In this document: piece after piece, positions 7,488-14,505 of the stretch
Layout: each line of letters begins with the position of its first letter
Numbering within the stretch: position 1 is the stretch's first letter
Translations under genes and position numbers: made by a program
The notes under the pieces: generated by a model
What the model was told of the DNA's origin: nothing
The model's database searches: none
What the model saw: only the letters and a program-made list of their open reading frames with translations
Assembly: GCA_015487535.1 (NCBI GenBank)
Contig: WFPN01000284.1
Location: forward strand, 1-15,132
Length of the DNA: 15,132 nt
Origin: Aquificaceae bacterium
GTDB taxonomy: Bacteria > Aquificota > Aquificia > Aquificales > Aquificaceae
Direction of reading: 5' to 3'

Positions 7488-8008
7488 AGATCTTTATAAC
7501 CGGGGAGCCGGGGGTAGGCAAGACAACCCTTGTAAAGAAGGTAGTTGAAAGACTCGGAGACAGGGCTGTGGGTTTCTGGACCGAGGAGGTCAGGGACAGG
7601 AAAACTAAAAGGAGGAAGGGCTTTAAGGTGGTTACAACGGACGGGAAGGAGAAGCTCTTTGCGAGCAAGACCTTTACCTCCAAACATCTGGTTGGCTCCT
7701 ACGGTGTGAACGTTAAGAGGTTCGAGGAGGTGGCCCTACCGGTTCTGGAGAGGGCCCTCAAGGAAGGCGGCGATAGGGTGGTTGTGATAGACGAGATAGG
7801 TAAGATGGAGCTCTTCTCAAAGAGGTTCAGGGATCTGGTCAGGGATATAGCTTACGATCCGAAGCTCACCCTGATCGCCACGCTGCCCATAAGGGATGTT
7901 CACCCGCTGGTTAAGGAGCTGAGAAGACTCCCCGGAGCCGTCCTCATAGAGCTGAGGAAGAGTAACAGGGAGGGTATGGAGGAGGAGATTTTGAAACTTT
8001 TAACGTGA
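7484..8008 (+). CDS. THEP1-family nucleoside-triphosphatase
   Basis: This 174-residue protein matches the THEP1 group of P-loop NTPases, small thermostable enzymes that hydrolyse a broad range of NTPs in vitro and whose cellular role is not established. An Aquifex aeolicus member has been characterised. Seen here are Walker A GEPGVGKT (7-14), a GFWTEE segment, and the family's Walker B VVVIDEIGKMEL. The start is well supported: an AAGGAGG Shine-Dalgarno (7473-7479) lies 4 bases before the ATG, inside the end of coaE, and the genes overlap by four bases. The neighbour suggests co-expression with CoA synthesis, but no functional link is shown by sequence. Confidence 0.9.
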   Translation: MKIFITGEPGVGKTTLVKKVVERLGDRAVGFWTEEVRDRKTKRRKGFKVVTTDGKEKLFASKTFTSKHLVGSYGVNVKRFEEVALPVLERALKEGGDRVVVIDEIGKMELFSKRFRDLVRDIAYDPKLTLIATLPIRDVHPLVKELRRLPGAVLIELRKSNREGMEEEILKLLT

Positions 8009-8018
8009 AATTAAAGGA

Positions 8019-8047
8019 TTGTATTAACACGCCCACTGTCTTAACCT
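8019..8047 (+). promoter_or_regulatory. copA promoter
   Basis: A -35-like TTGTAT (8019-8024), a 17-base spacer and a -10-like TAACCT (8042-8047) lie in the 46-base gap after the THEP1 gene, with 7 bases to the copA ATG. No Shine-Dalgarno is present, so the transcript is probably leaderless. I see no clear dyad typical of CueR or CsoR operators. Confidence 0.45.
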
Positions 8048-8054
8048 AAATCCC

Positions 8055-10103
8055 ATGAGGCGAACCTTCAAAGTAGAGGGAATGAGCTGTGTAAACTGCG
8101 CGAGGACCATAGAGATAGCGCTAAAGAAGAAGGAGGGGGTAAAGAACGTAGAGGTATCCTTCGAGCTGGGGAGGGTAAAGGTAGAGTTCGACGAGGGCAG
8201 GGTAGAAGAGGAAGATATCGTAAGAACCATAGAGAACCTGGGTTACAGGGTTGTAGCGGGCGAAGATGACAGCAGAAAAGATGTGCTCGTGCTGGGCATA
8301 TCGGGTATCTCCGCCCTGATCATAGTTCTCCTCATGCTATTCCCAGTCCCGAAGGGTATATACGTCCAGTTCCTTCTCTCAACCCTGGTTCAGGTTGTGG
8401 GCGGATGGAAGTTCTACAGGGGAGCCTACACATCCCTCTCCAGGGGAGTTGCCGGTATGGACGTTCTCGTGGCTCTTGGAACCAGCGGGGCCTACTTGTA
8501 CAGCCTGCTCGCCCTCCTTGGCTTCATATCAGGCTCACCATTCTTCGAGACCAACGCGCTCCTTATTACATTCGTCAGGGGCGGCAGGTTCGTGGAGGAG
8601 AGGGCCAAAAAGAGAGCTACCCAGCTTTTGAGGAGCATGCTTTCGGCCCAGCACTCGGAGGTAAACGTCCTCGAGGGCGATAGGGAGGTGAAGAAGAACG
8701 TAAGGGAGGTAATGAGGGGAGAGAGGGTTCTGTACAGATCGGGGGATATAGTCCTTCTCGATGGTGTGGTGGTGAAGGGTAGTGCTTACGTATCCGAGGC
8801 TGTTCTTACGGGGGAGCCGGAACCGGTGCTAAAGAAGGAGGGAGACAGGCTTATAAGCGGGTCGGTTGTGGAGGACGGTGTGCTGGAAGTGAATGTGGAG
8901 AGCTCCTACGAGAGCTCTTACCTCTCTAAGATAGGTTCTCTGATAGACAGGGCTCTCTCCGACAGGCCCAGGATCCAGAGGCTAGCCGATAAGGTATCCC
9001 ACTACTTCGTGCAGGCGGTTGTCCTTATATCCCTTACCACCTTCTTCCTCTGGTACAAAACCACATCGGACCTGCAGCTCGCAACCCAGTTCGCCCTCGC
9101 TGTCCTTGTAATATCCTGCCCCTGTGCCTTTGGCATAGCTACACCCCTGGCGATAACTGTGGGTATCTCTAGGGCACTGAAGAGGGGCGTGCTCATCAAA
9201 AAGCCCTCCGTCCTCGAGGTAATACCAGGTATAGACACCATAGTTTTCGACAAGACCGGAACCCTAACCGAGGGAAGGTTCGAGGTTGTCAGGTACGAGC
9301 TAAAAACGCCCGAGGCCCTGGACCTAGCGTACACCATGGAGATGAGGTCTAACCATCCCATAGCAAGGGCTATAAGGGAGTTCGCTAAGGAGAAGGGAGC
9401 AAAGACTGTTGAGCTGAAAGATTGTGAAGAGATAAGGGGTAAGGGTATAAGGTGCGGGGAGCTCTTCCTGGGAGATGCCCTAACTATGAACGGGAACGAG
9501 AAGGTTGTCTCCCTCACCAAGAACGGGCAGGTCCTGGCCCTTTTCCACCTCAGGGATATGATAAGAGAGGAGGCCAAGGAGGTGGTGGAGGAGATAAAGA
9601 GGCTGGGGATAAGGACCGTTTTACTATCGGGCGACAGGAGGGAGAACACAGCGAGGGTCGCAGAGCAGCTCGGTATAGAGGAGTTCGTCGCCGAAGTGAG
9701 CCCTGAGGAGAAGAGGGAGTTCGTGAGAAGGTTACAGGAAGAGGGTAGAAGGGTAGCCATGGTCGGGGACGGTATAAACGACGCTCCGGCCCTCGCTCAG
9801 GCTGACGTGTCGTTTGCTGTGGCTCAGGGAGTGGACTTGAGCAAGCAGGTGGGAGACATAGTCCTCTTGGCCGGGATAAGGGCGCTTCCCAGGGTGATCA
9901 GAATAGGAAGATCTGTAAGCAGGAAGGTAAAGCAGAACCTGGTCTGGGCTTTTATATACAACGTGCTCGGCATACCCGTTGCTGCAGGGGCCCTATACAG
10001 CCAGGGTATTTACCTTAAACCCGAGATAGCCGGGCTCATGATGGCCCTGTCTTCCCTCAGCGTTGTCTTTAACACGCTCCTGATGACCAAAGAGAAGGTC
10101 TGA
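8055..10103 (+). CDS. copA: Copper-exporting P-type ATPase (P1B-1, CopA)
   Basis: CopA is an inner-membrane pump that expels Cu+ from the cytoplasm using ATP. The 682-residue protein begins with one heavy-metal-associated domain (1-68) with GMSCVNC (Cys12, Cys15). It then shows paired membrane helices, the actuator TGEP (252-255), the membrane metal site CPC (355-357), the phosphorylation site DKTGT (399-403, Asp399), the HP of the P1B nucleotide domain (434-435) and GDGIND (571-576). The YN pair (635-636) and MxxSS (663-667) in the last helices are the signature of Cu+ rather than Zn or Co pumps. The start codon directly precedes the HMA domain. The helix before the actuator reads FVRGGR (173-178), with an extra Arg where many homologues have a leucine-rich LGR. 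No copZ, csoR or cueR adjoins it. Confidence 0.94.
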   Translation: MRRTFKVEGMSCVNCARTIEIALKKKEGVKNVEVSFELGRVKVEFDEGRVEEEDIVRTIENLGYRVVAGEDDSRKDVLVLGISGISALIIVLLMLFPVPKGIYVQFLLSTLVQVVGGWKFYRGAYTSLSRGVAGMDVLVALGTSGAYLYSLLALLGFISGSPFFETNALLITFVRGGRFVEERAKKRATQLLRSMLSAQHSEVNVLEGDREVKKNVREVMRGERVLYRSGDIVLLDGVVVKGSAYVSEAVLTGEPEPVLKKEGDRLISGSVVEDGVLEVNVESSYESSYLSKIGSLIDRALSDRPRIQRLADKVSHYFVQAVVLISLTTFFLWYKTTSDLQLATQFALAVLVISCPCAFGIATPLAITVGISRALKRGVLIKKPSVLEVIPGIDTIVFDKTGTLTEGRFEVVRYELKTPEALDLAYTMEMRSNHPIARAIREFAKEKGAKTVELKDCEEIRGKGIRCGELFLGDALTMNGNEKVVSLTKNGQVLALFHLRDMIREEAKEVVEEIKRLGIRTVLLSGDRRENTARVAEQLGIEEFVAEVSPEEKREFVRRLQEEGRRVAMVGDGINDAPALAQADVSFAVAQGVDLSKQVGDIVLLAGIRALPRVIRIGRSVSRKVKQNLVWAFIYNVLGIPVAAGALYSQGIYLKPEIAGLMMALSSLSVVFNTLLMTKEKV

Positions 10104-10109
10104 CTGCGA

Positions 10110-10140
10110 TATAATAATTGCTCTAAACCACCTCTGGAGG
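10110..10140 (+). promoter_or_regulatory. serA -10 box and Shine-Dalgarno sequence
   Basis: A perfect TATAAT at 10110-10115 lies 7 bases after copA; no good -35 box is visible. Transcription would start near 10122. GGAGG at 10136-10140 sits 7 bases before the TTG start at 10148 and immediately before an out-of-frame ATG at 10141, so the Shine-Dalgarno spacing selects the TTG. Confidence 0.5.
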
Positions 10141-10147
10141 ATGAAGA

Positions 10148-11740
10148 TTGTACAAGGTGCTCATAACCGACCCCATAGCCTCTAAGGGCATAGAACTTCT
10201 CGAGAGGGAACCGGATATAGAGGTCTATAACGAGCCCGAGATATCTTACGAGGAGCTCTTGGAGGTAGTTGGAGATTTCGACTGTATAATCACGAGAAGC
10301 AGAACGCCGGTAACCAAGGAGCTTCTGGACAGGGCCAAGAAACTCAAAGTTGTGGGAAGGGCAGGCGTGGGGGTGGACAACGTAGATATAGAGGAGGCCA
10401 CGAGAAGGGGGATACTGGTCGTAAATACCCCGGGGGCGAACACCATAGGGGCCACCGAGCTTACCCTTATGCACATGCTGACTATCCTTAGGAACGGACA
10501 CAGGGCCCACGAATCGATGCTCGAGCACAGATGGGACAGAAAGAGGTTCATGGGAACGGAGCTTTACGGGAAGACCCTGGGGATAATAGGCCTCGGAAAC
10601 ATAGGTTCTCAGGTTGCAATAAGGGCCAAGGCCTTCGGTATGAGGGTTATGGCCTACGATCCTTACATACCGAGAGAGAAGGCGGATAAACTGGGGGTCA
10701 AGCTACTAGACGACCTGCACGAGATGCTCAGGGAAATAGATGTGCTGACCATACATGCACCCTTGACGCACGAGACAAAGAACATGATAAGCGAGAGGGA
10801 GTTCGAGATAATGAAGGAGGGAGTATATATAGTCAATTGTGCCAGGGGAGGCATAGTGAACGAGGAGGCTCTAATAAAGAACCTAGAGAGCGGTAAAGTA
10901 AGAGGTGTAGCCTTGGACGTTTACTCTAAAGAACCCCCTCCTACCGAATTTATAGACAGGCTCAGGAAGTTCGAAAACGTCTCCCTCTCACCCCACATAG
11001 GTGCGAACACCTACGAGTCCCAGGAGAACGTGGCCGTTATAGTTGCCCAGCAGGTTATAAAGGCCCTGAAGGGACATACGGTAGAGTACGTTGTGAACGC
11101 TCCCTTCCCCGATCTATCGGTCCTCACCCTTATAAAGCCCCATCTCGACCTTGCGGAGAAGATGGGAAGGTTCATGGTGCAGTGGGCCGAAGAAGGCATA
11201 AGAGAGGTCCATATAGAGGTCCGAGGAGACATATCCGAACACTTCCACCCTATATCCGCGGCAGTCCTTAAGGGTATCTTGGAGGAGGTTGTGGACTTCC
11301 CTGTGAACATAATAAACGCCACCTATGTGGCCAAGGACAGGGGTATAAGGGTGGAAGAACTCTCCTCGGAAGATACTCCCGATTTCAAGCATTACATAAA
11401 GGTGGTTGTGAGGTCTGACGGCAGCGAGAAGGTTGTCGCCGGGACGGTTCTCGAAGGCCAGCTTCTGAGGATAGTGCAGATAGACAGGTACAGGGTTGAT
11501 ATAGAGCCAGAGGGCATACTCCTGGTGTTTGAAAACAAGGACGTTCCGGGGGTGATAGGAAAGATAGGCTCTATCTTGGGAAGTGCGAACGTAAACATAG
11601 CAGGCTTCAGACTAGGTCGGGAGAAGAAGGGAGGGATAGCTCTCGGGATACTGAACCTGGACGATCAGGTTCCCGAACACGTCCTCGAGGACCTCAGAAG
11701 CATACCCGAGATACTCTTCGTAAAGCAGGTGGTTTTGTAA
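10148..11740 (+). CDS. serA: D-3-phosphoglycerate dehydrogenase SerA
   Basis: SerA oxidises 3-phosphoglycerate to 3-phosphohydroxypyruvate with NAD+, the first step of serine synthesis. The 530-residue protein is the long type. It has a split substrate domain; a Rossmann NAD domain with GLGNIG (148-153) and Asp171 at the end of the following strand; catalytic Arg233 (CARGG), Glu262 (SKEPP) and His283 (SPHIG); an allosteric substrate-binding domain (about 310-450); and a C-terminal ACT domain (about 455-530, with VPGVIGKIG) that in relatives senses serine. The TTG start is chosen because an in-frame stop lies two codons upstream, GGAGG is 7 bases before it, and it yields the usual MYKVLITDP beginning. 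The stop codon is flush against the -10-like box of the next gene. Confidence 0.96.
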   Translation: MYKVLITDPIASKGIELLEREPDIEVYNEPEISYEELLEVVGDFDCIITRSRTPVTKELLDRAKKLKVVGRAGVGVDNVDIEEATRRGILVVNTPGANTIGATELTLMHMLTILRNGHRAHESMLEHRWDRKRFMGTELYGKTLGIIGLGNIGSQVAIRAKAFGMRVMAYDPYIPREKADKLGVKLLDDLHEMLREIDVLTIHAPLTHETKNMISEREFEIMKEGVYIVNCARGGIVNEEALIKNLESGKVRGVALDVYSKEPPPTEFIDRLRKFENVSLSPHIGANTYESQENVAVIVAQQVIKALKGHTVEYVVNAPFPDLSVLTLIKPHLDLAEKMGRFMVQWAEEGIREVHIEVRGDISEHFHPISAAVLKGILEEVVDFPVNIINATYVAKDRGIRVEELSSEDTPDFKHYIKVVVRSDGSEKVVAGTVLEGQLLRIVQIDRYRVDIEPEGILLVFENKDVPGVIGKIGSILGSANVNIAGFRLGREKKGGIALGILNLDDQVPEHVLEDLRSIPEILFVKQVVL

Positions 11741-11746
11741 TATATT
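11741..11746 (+). promoter_or_regulatory. -10-like box before the AT-rich gene
   Basis: TATATT immediately follows the serA stop codon, with 8 bases to the GTG at 11755. The stretch also contains the palindrome TTAATTAA (11745-11752). There is no Shine-Dalgarno and only a weak TTCGTA (11717-11722) as a candidate -35. Confidence 0.35.
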
Positions 11747-11754
11747 AATTAACA

Positions 11755-12552
11755 GTGAGTAAGTTTACATATGAATTTGAAATTCTGATGAATTTCCTTG
11801 GATGGGGAGATCCAAATCCCACATTAATAACAATAGGAATTGAGGAAGGTGGAATATGGTGTATGAATGAGATGAATGATAAACAAAAGGGGAATTTTGA
11901 GAAAATGTGCGGTCAGCCAAAACATGAAGAGCGTGATATTGACTATGCCCGTCGTTGTATTAGGGAAAGGTTTAAATTTGATATAAAACCTGTAAACCTA
12001 CCCAATGAATCAAATATATTCCCGATTGCTCACCCTATAGCCAAAATCGCTTGTGGTATTAGCAGAATTAGTGGGGAGAAATGTTTTAATTGGAGGGAAT
12101 ATAGGGACAAAATACTTTGGACTAAAGGAAGCAAAATAGCTAACATAAATCTATACCCCTTAGGCAAGAAAGGTTTAAATAAAGGTTTTCCTAAATGTTA
12201 TAAAGAACTTTTTGGAGATTTTTCTCCTGAAGAATACAAAGAGAGAGTTAGAAGAGAAAGATTTTCAAAAATTCGTGAGTTATTAAACAACTCTGATGTG
12301 AAGGCTATTATATGTTACGGAAAAGGCTATGGAGAAGAATATTGGAGAGAGTTTAAATGTTTGGTAGAAATTGATACACTGGAAAGCATTAATAGTAATT
12401 TAGCATTTGATGATAAAAAGAAGGTAATCTTGACAAGACATTTTAGCAGGGGCTTTCCAAACAAGTTTGTTGATTGTATTATAGAAATACTAAAAATGTG
12501 GGGAATTAGTCTTGACTATATGAATGGGTTAAAAGCTACCAATAAAAATTAA
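11755..12552 (+). CDS. AT-rich hypothetical protein with uracil-DNA-glycosylase-like motifs
   Basis: I do not firmly recognise this 265-residue protein. It begins with GTG, has no signal peptide and no membrane segment. Three motifs recall the uracil-DNA glycosylase superfamily. The strand-loop TLITIGIEEGG (23-33) lies where UDGs carry their first glycine-rich catalytic loop; NINLYPLG (130-137) lies near the position of the central N-x-x-P region; and RHFSRGF (228-234) resembles the C-terminal HPS loop. The usual GxDP or GExPG and HPSP forms are not exact, so glycosylase activity is doubtful. Four cysteines (36, 52, 68, 100) fall in the first 100 residues, but I see no clean FeS spacing. The gene is about one third G+C, far below its neighbours, so it is probably acquired. 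It lies 11 bases before the FtsZ-like gene and could be co-transcribed with it. Confidence 0.75.
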   Translation: MSKFTYEFEILMNFLGWGDPNPTLITIGIEEGGIWCMNEMNDKQKGNFEKMCGQPKHEERDIDYARRCIRERFKFDIKPVNLPNESNIFPIAHPIAKIACGISRISGEKCFNWREYRDKILWTKGSKIANINLYPLGKKGLNKGFPKCYKELFGDFSPEEYKERVRRERFSKIRELLNNSDVKAIICYGKGYGEEYWREFKCLVEIDTLESINSNLAFDDKKKVILTRHFSRGFPNKFVDCIIEILKMWGISLDYMNGLKATNKN

Positions 12553-12563
12553 AGTTTATAAGG

Positions 12564-13502
12564 ATGGTTTACCCAGAAAGATGGCTTAATTTTGTAGGCC
12601 TCGGCAGGATGGGGCGTGAAGTTCTCAATACATTCTGCTCTGAGATCAACCCGAGGGAGACCGAAGCTGAATTCTTTTACTTTGACAAAGCTTCCGAAAT
12701 TGAGTATGCAAGGGAAAACAGGAGTCTCCGTATAAGCAACGTTTATTCCCTTGAAGAGCTTGATATAATAGAGATTCCCCAATTTAAAGACGCAGCAGGA
12801 ACTATATTTGTAGCCGGACTTGGAGGTTTTAAAACAGGTGCAAATGCCCTTGCGAACCTCGGAAAAGAGATAACTTCTTACTATAAGAATAGCTCTAAAA
12901 TATATGCACAGAACAGTCTTGCTTTAGTTGCTCTTCCCTTTGATTTTGAAGGAAAAAAGATGAGAGAAAAAGCTTTGGAAGCCTTGGAAGAGGTAAAGAA
13001 GTCGGTGGATTTCGTCATAGTCTTGGACTACAACAAAATTCCTTGGGAAAGACTGACGGTGAGGGAAGCTTTTGAAAGAGCAAACAAACTTACGTCCAGA
13101 ATTCTAAAGTCTATAATCCTTCCGCTTATCCCTGGCTGGCAGATGATTTGTATAGACTGGTTAGACTTCGTAGCTCCCTTTGAATGTTCAACGGGGAGGA
13201 CTGTGTGCGTCGGAGTGGGTGAGCCTAAAGAGGACGGAATAGAGGCTCTTAAGTCTGCCCTTGACAACCCTATCTACAATGCGGGAGTAAATATGAGGAA
13301 GGCGGAGGCTTACTTTCTGTCAGGAGCGGTGGGAGAAGACATCCCGTTTTCGGAAGTTGAGAGAGTTATAAATTACTTCATGGAGAAATATGTATCAGGA
13401 GAAAGGGAGCCTTTTATCATCTTTGCAGCTTATCTGAATAATGAACCAAACACCTTTGAGTGGACGATTTTCGTGCCCGTGGACACTTGCCTTGATATAT
13501 AA
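12564..13502 (+). CDS. Divergent FtsZ/tubulin-superfamily protein
   Basis: This 312-residue protein follows the FtsZ domain plan but is not the cell-division FtsZ. FVGLGRMG (10-17) corresponds to the T1 loop, AGLGGFKTGA (84-93) to the GGGTGTG tubulin signature (T4), ALPFDFEGKK (123-132) to the KPFxFEG strand, VDFVIVLDYNKI (148-159) to the base-contacting T6 region, and IDWLD (197-201) to the T7 synergy loop. The C-terminal domain includes VGVGEPK (216-222) and a late beta sheet. The T7 aspartates (198 and 201) are kept, but the T7 Asn is Cys196, T4 is degenerate, and I see no T3 AGANPE loop. GTP binding or hydrolysis may therefore be altered. The protein ends right after the core, without the linker and tail that bind FtsA. 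The ATG has only an AAGG directly adjacent. Its role is unknown; polymer formation or membrane remodelling is inference. Confidence 0.78.
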   Translation: MVYPERWLNFVGLGRMGREVLNTFCSEINPRETEAEFFYFDKASEIEYARENRSLRISNVYSLEELDIIEIPQFKDAAGTIFVAGLGGFKTGANALANLGKEITSYYKNSSKIYAQNSLALVALPFDFEGKKMREKALEALEEVKKSVDFVIVLDYNKIPWERLTVREAFERANKLTSRILKSIILPLIPGWQMICIDWLDFVAPFECSTGRTVCVGVGEPKEDGIEALKSALDNPIYNAGVNMRKAEAYFLSGAVGEDIPFSEVERVINYFMEKYVSGEREPFIIFAAYLNNEPNTFEWTIFVPVDTCLDI

Positions 13503-13540
13503 ATCCGCGGGAATCTACGCCAAGATATAGAAAACTTTTG

Positions 13541-13546
13541 TAAATT
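13541..13546 (+). promoter_or_regulatory. -10-like box before holB
   Basis: TAAATT lies 6 bases before the holB ATG in the 50-base gap after the FtsZ-like gene. No -35 box, Shine-Dalgarno or terminator hairpin is evident in this gap. It fits the spacing of the other near-leaderless starts but is a weak match by itself. Confidence 0.3.
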
Positions 13547-13552
13547 AAAACT

Positions 13553-14500
13553 ATGCGCCTGAAAAATCAGGAGAGGGTAAAGGATTTTCTCGATAAGCTC
13601 TACTCTAGCAAGAGGATCCCAAATGCGATGCTATTCTACGGCCCCCCCGGGGTTGGCAAAACCGTATGCGCCTTGGAATTCTCAAAAGGACTCCTCTGTT
13701 TGGAGGAGGCCCCCTGGGGATGCGGTGAGTGCCCTTCTTGCCATCACATGGAGCACATAACCGAGCTGATACTGGGCGGCGACTGGGAGAGTATAAGCTC
13801 CTTTGAGGAAGCCAACGGTAAAAAAGTCTTCCTTTACCTCTCGGGCGAGCATCCGGACTTTGTATTCGTCCCCCCAGACGGAACTAGCCTTAAGATCGAT
13901 CAGGTTAGGTCCGTTAAGGAGTTCGCGTACAGGAAACCAGCCCTCTCCAAGAGGAAGGTCATCCTCATGGACGACGTCCACCTCATGACTAAAGAGTCTG
14001 CCAACGCCTTACTGAAGGTGCTCGAGGAACCTCCGGAGGATACCCATTTCGTACTGGTTTCCGAAGGGAAAGAGGCACTCCTGCCTACCATAACCTCAAG
14101 AACGTATCAGGTGGAGTTCTCACCCTTAGACAGAGAGAGCTTTTACGAGCTTCTTGGGGAGGAGAGCGAGGATTTATACAAAGCTTCTAGGGGAAGTCTC
14201 GCTCTGGCTAGGGAACTCAAGGAGAAGAAGGATATAGTTAAAATACTGGAGGATTTCCTGAGCTCCGATCCCGCGAAGGTTTACAGAGCGGCCCAAGAGA
14301 TGGAAAAGAGGGATATCGAGGATAAGCTCCTCTTCCTGAGGCTCTTGGAGGACAGGATCAGGGAGACTTTCCTGAGAAAGGAATTAGATTATGATAGATT
14401 TGAGATGATGATGAGGAGATTTGAGGAGATCAGGGCTGGACTGAGAAGAGGTTTGAGGTTCAGTCTGTCCGTTTTCTCCCTTTACTCCATATGGAGGTAA
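13553..14500 (+). CDS. holB: DNA polymerase III delta' subunit (clamp loader)
   Basis: Delta' is a fixed subunit of the clamp-loader complex that places the beta sliding clamp on primed DNA. The 315-residue AAA+ protein has Walker A GPPGVGKT (30-37), a zinc module with Cys49, Cys57, Cys60 and Cys63, a Walker B-like ILMDDVH (137-143), and SRT (182-184) at the SRC arginine-finger position. The DDVH box, the single zinc module, the short length and the ricT neighbour favour delta' over DnaX (tau/gamma). Between the zinc module and the HPDF segment (100-103) there is an insertion of about 27 residues compared with E. coli. The four bases after its stop and the Shine-Dalgarno in its last codons tie it to ricT, as in the holB-yaaT order of Firmicutes. 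Confidence 0.9.
   Translation: MRLKNQERVKDFLDKLYSSKRIPNAMLFYGPPGVGKTVCALEFSKGLLCLEEAPWGCGECPSCHHMEHITELILGGDWESISSFEEANGKKVFLYLSGEHPDFVFVPPDGTSLKIDQVRSVKEFAYRKPALSKRKVILMDDVHLMTKESANALLKVLEEPPEDTHFVLVSEGKEALLPTITSRTYQVEFSPLDRESFYELLGEESEDLYKASRGSLALARELKEKKDIVKILEDFLSSDPAKVYRAAQEMEKRDIEDKLLFLRLLEDRIRETFLRKELDYDRFEMMMRRFEEIRAGLRRGLRFSLSVFSLYSIWR
14493..14497 (+). promoter_or_regulatory. Shine-Dalgarno sequence of ricT
   Basis: GGAGG within the last codons of holB lies 8 bases before the ATG at 14506. Its position fixes the ricT start and supports co-transcription with holB. Confidence 0.7.
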
Positions 14501-14505
14501 CAAGC

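Larger units (their letters stand above)
11741..13502 (+). other. Compositional island between serA and holB
   Basis: Sample counts by eye give about one third G+C for the gene at 11755 and about 44% for the gene at 12564, against roughly 50% or more in flanking genes. Codon choice shifts as well: AAA, GAA and T-ending codons replace the AAG, GAG and C/G-ending codons of the neighbours. The island has abrupt edges, with no visible integrase, transposase, tRNA or flanking direct repeats. The two genes differ from one another, so they may have arrived separately. Confidence 0.6.

Noticed and set aside
9002..9760. Minus-strand open frame of 252 codons inside copA
   Set aside because: It is antisense to the essential CPC, DKTGT and GDGIND segments of copA, and its serine-rich composition is a codon-bias shadow.
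13503..13552. Possible terminator or att site after the FtsZ-like gene
   Set aside because: Only a short CCGCGG palindrome is present, with no stem long enough for a terminator and no matching direct repeat at the left border of the island.
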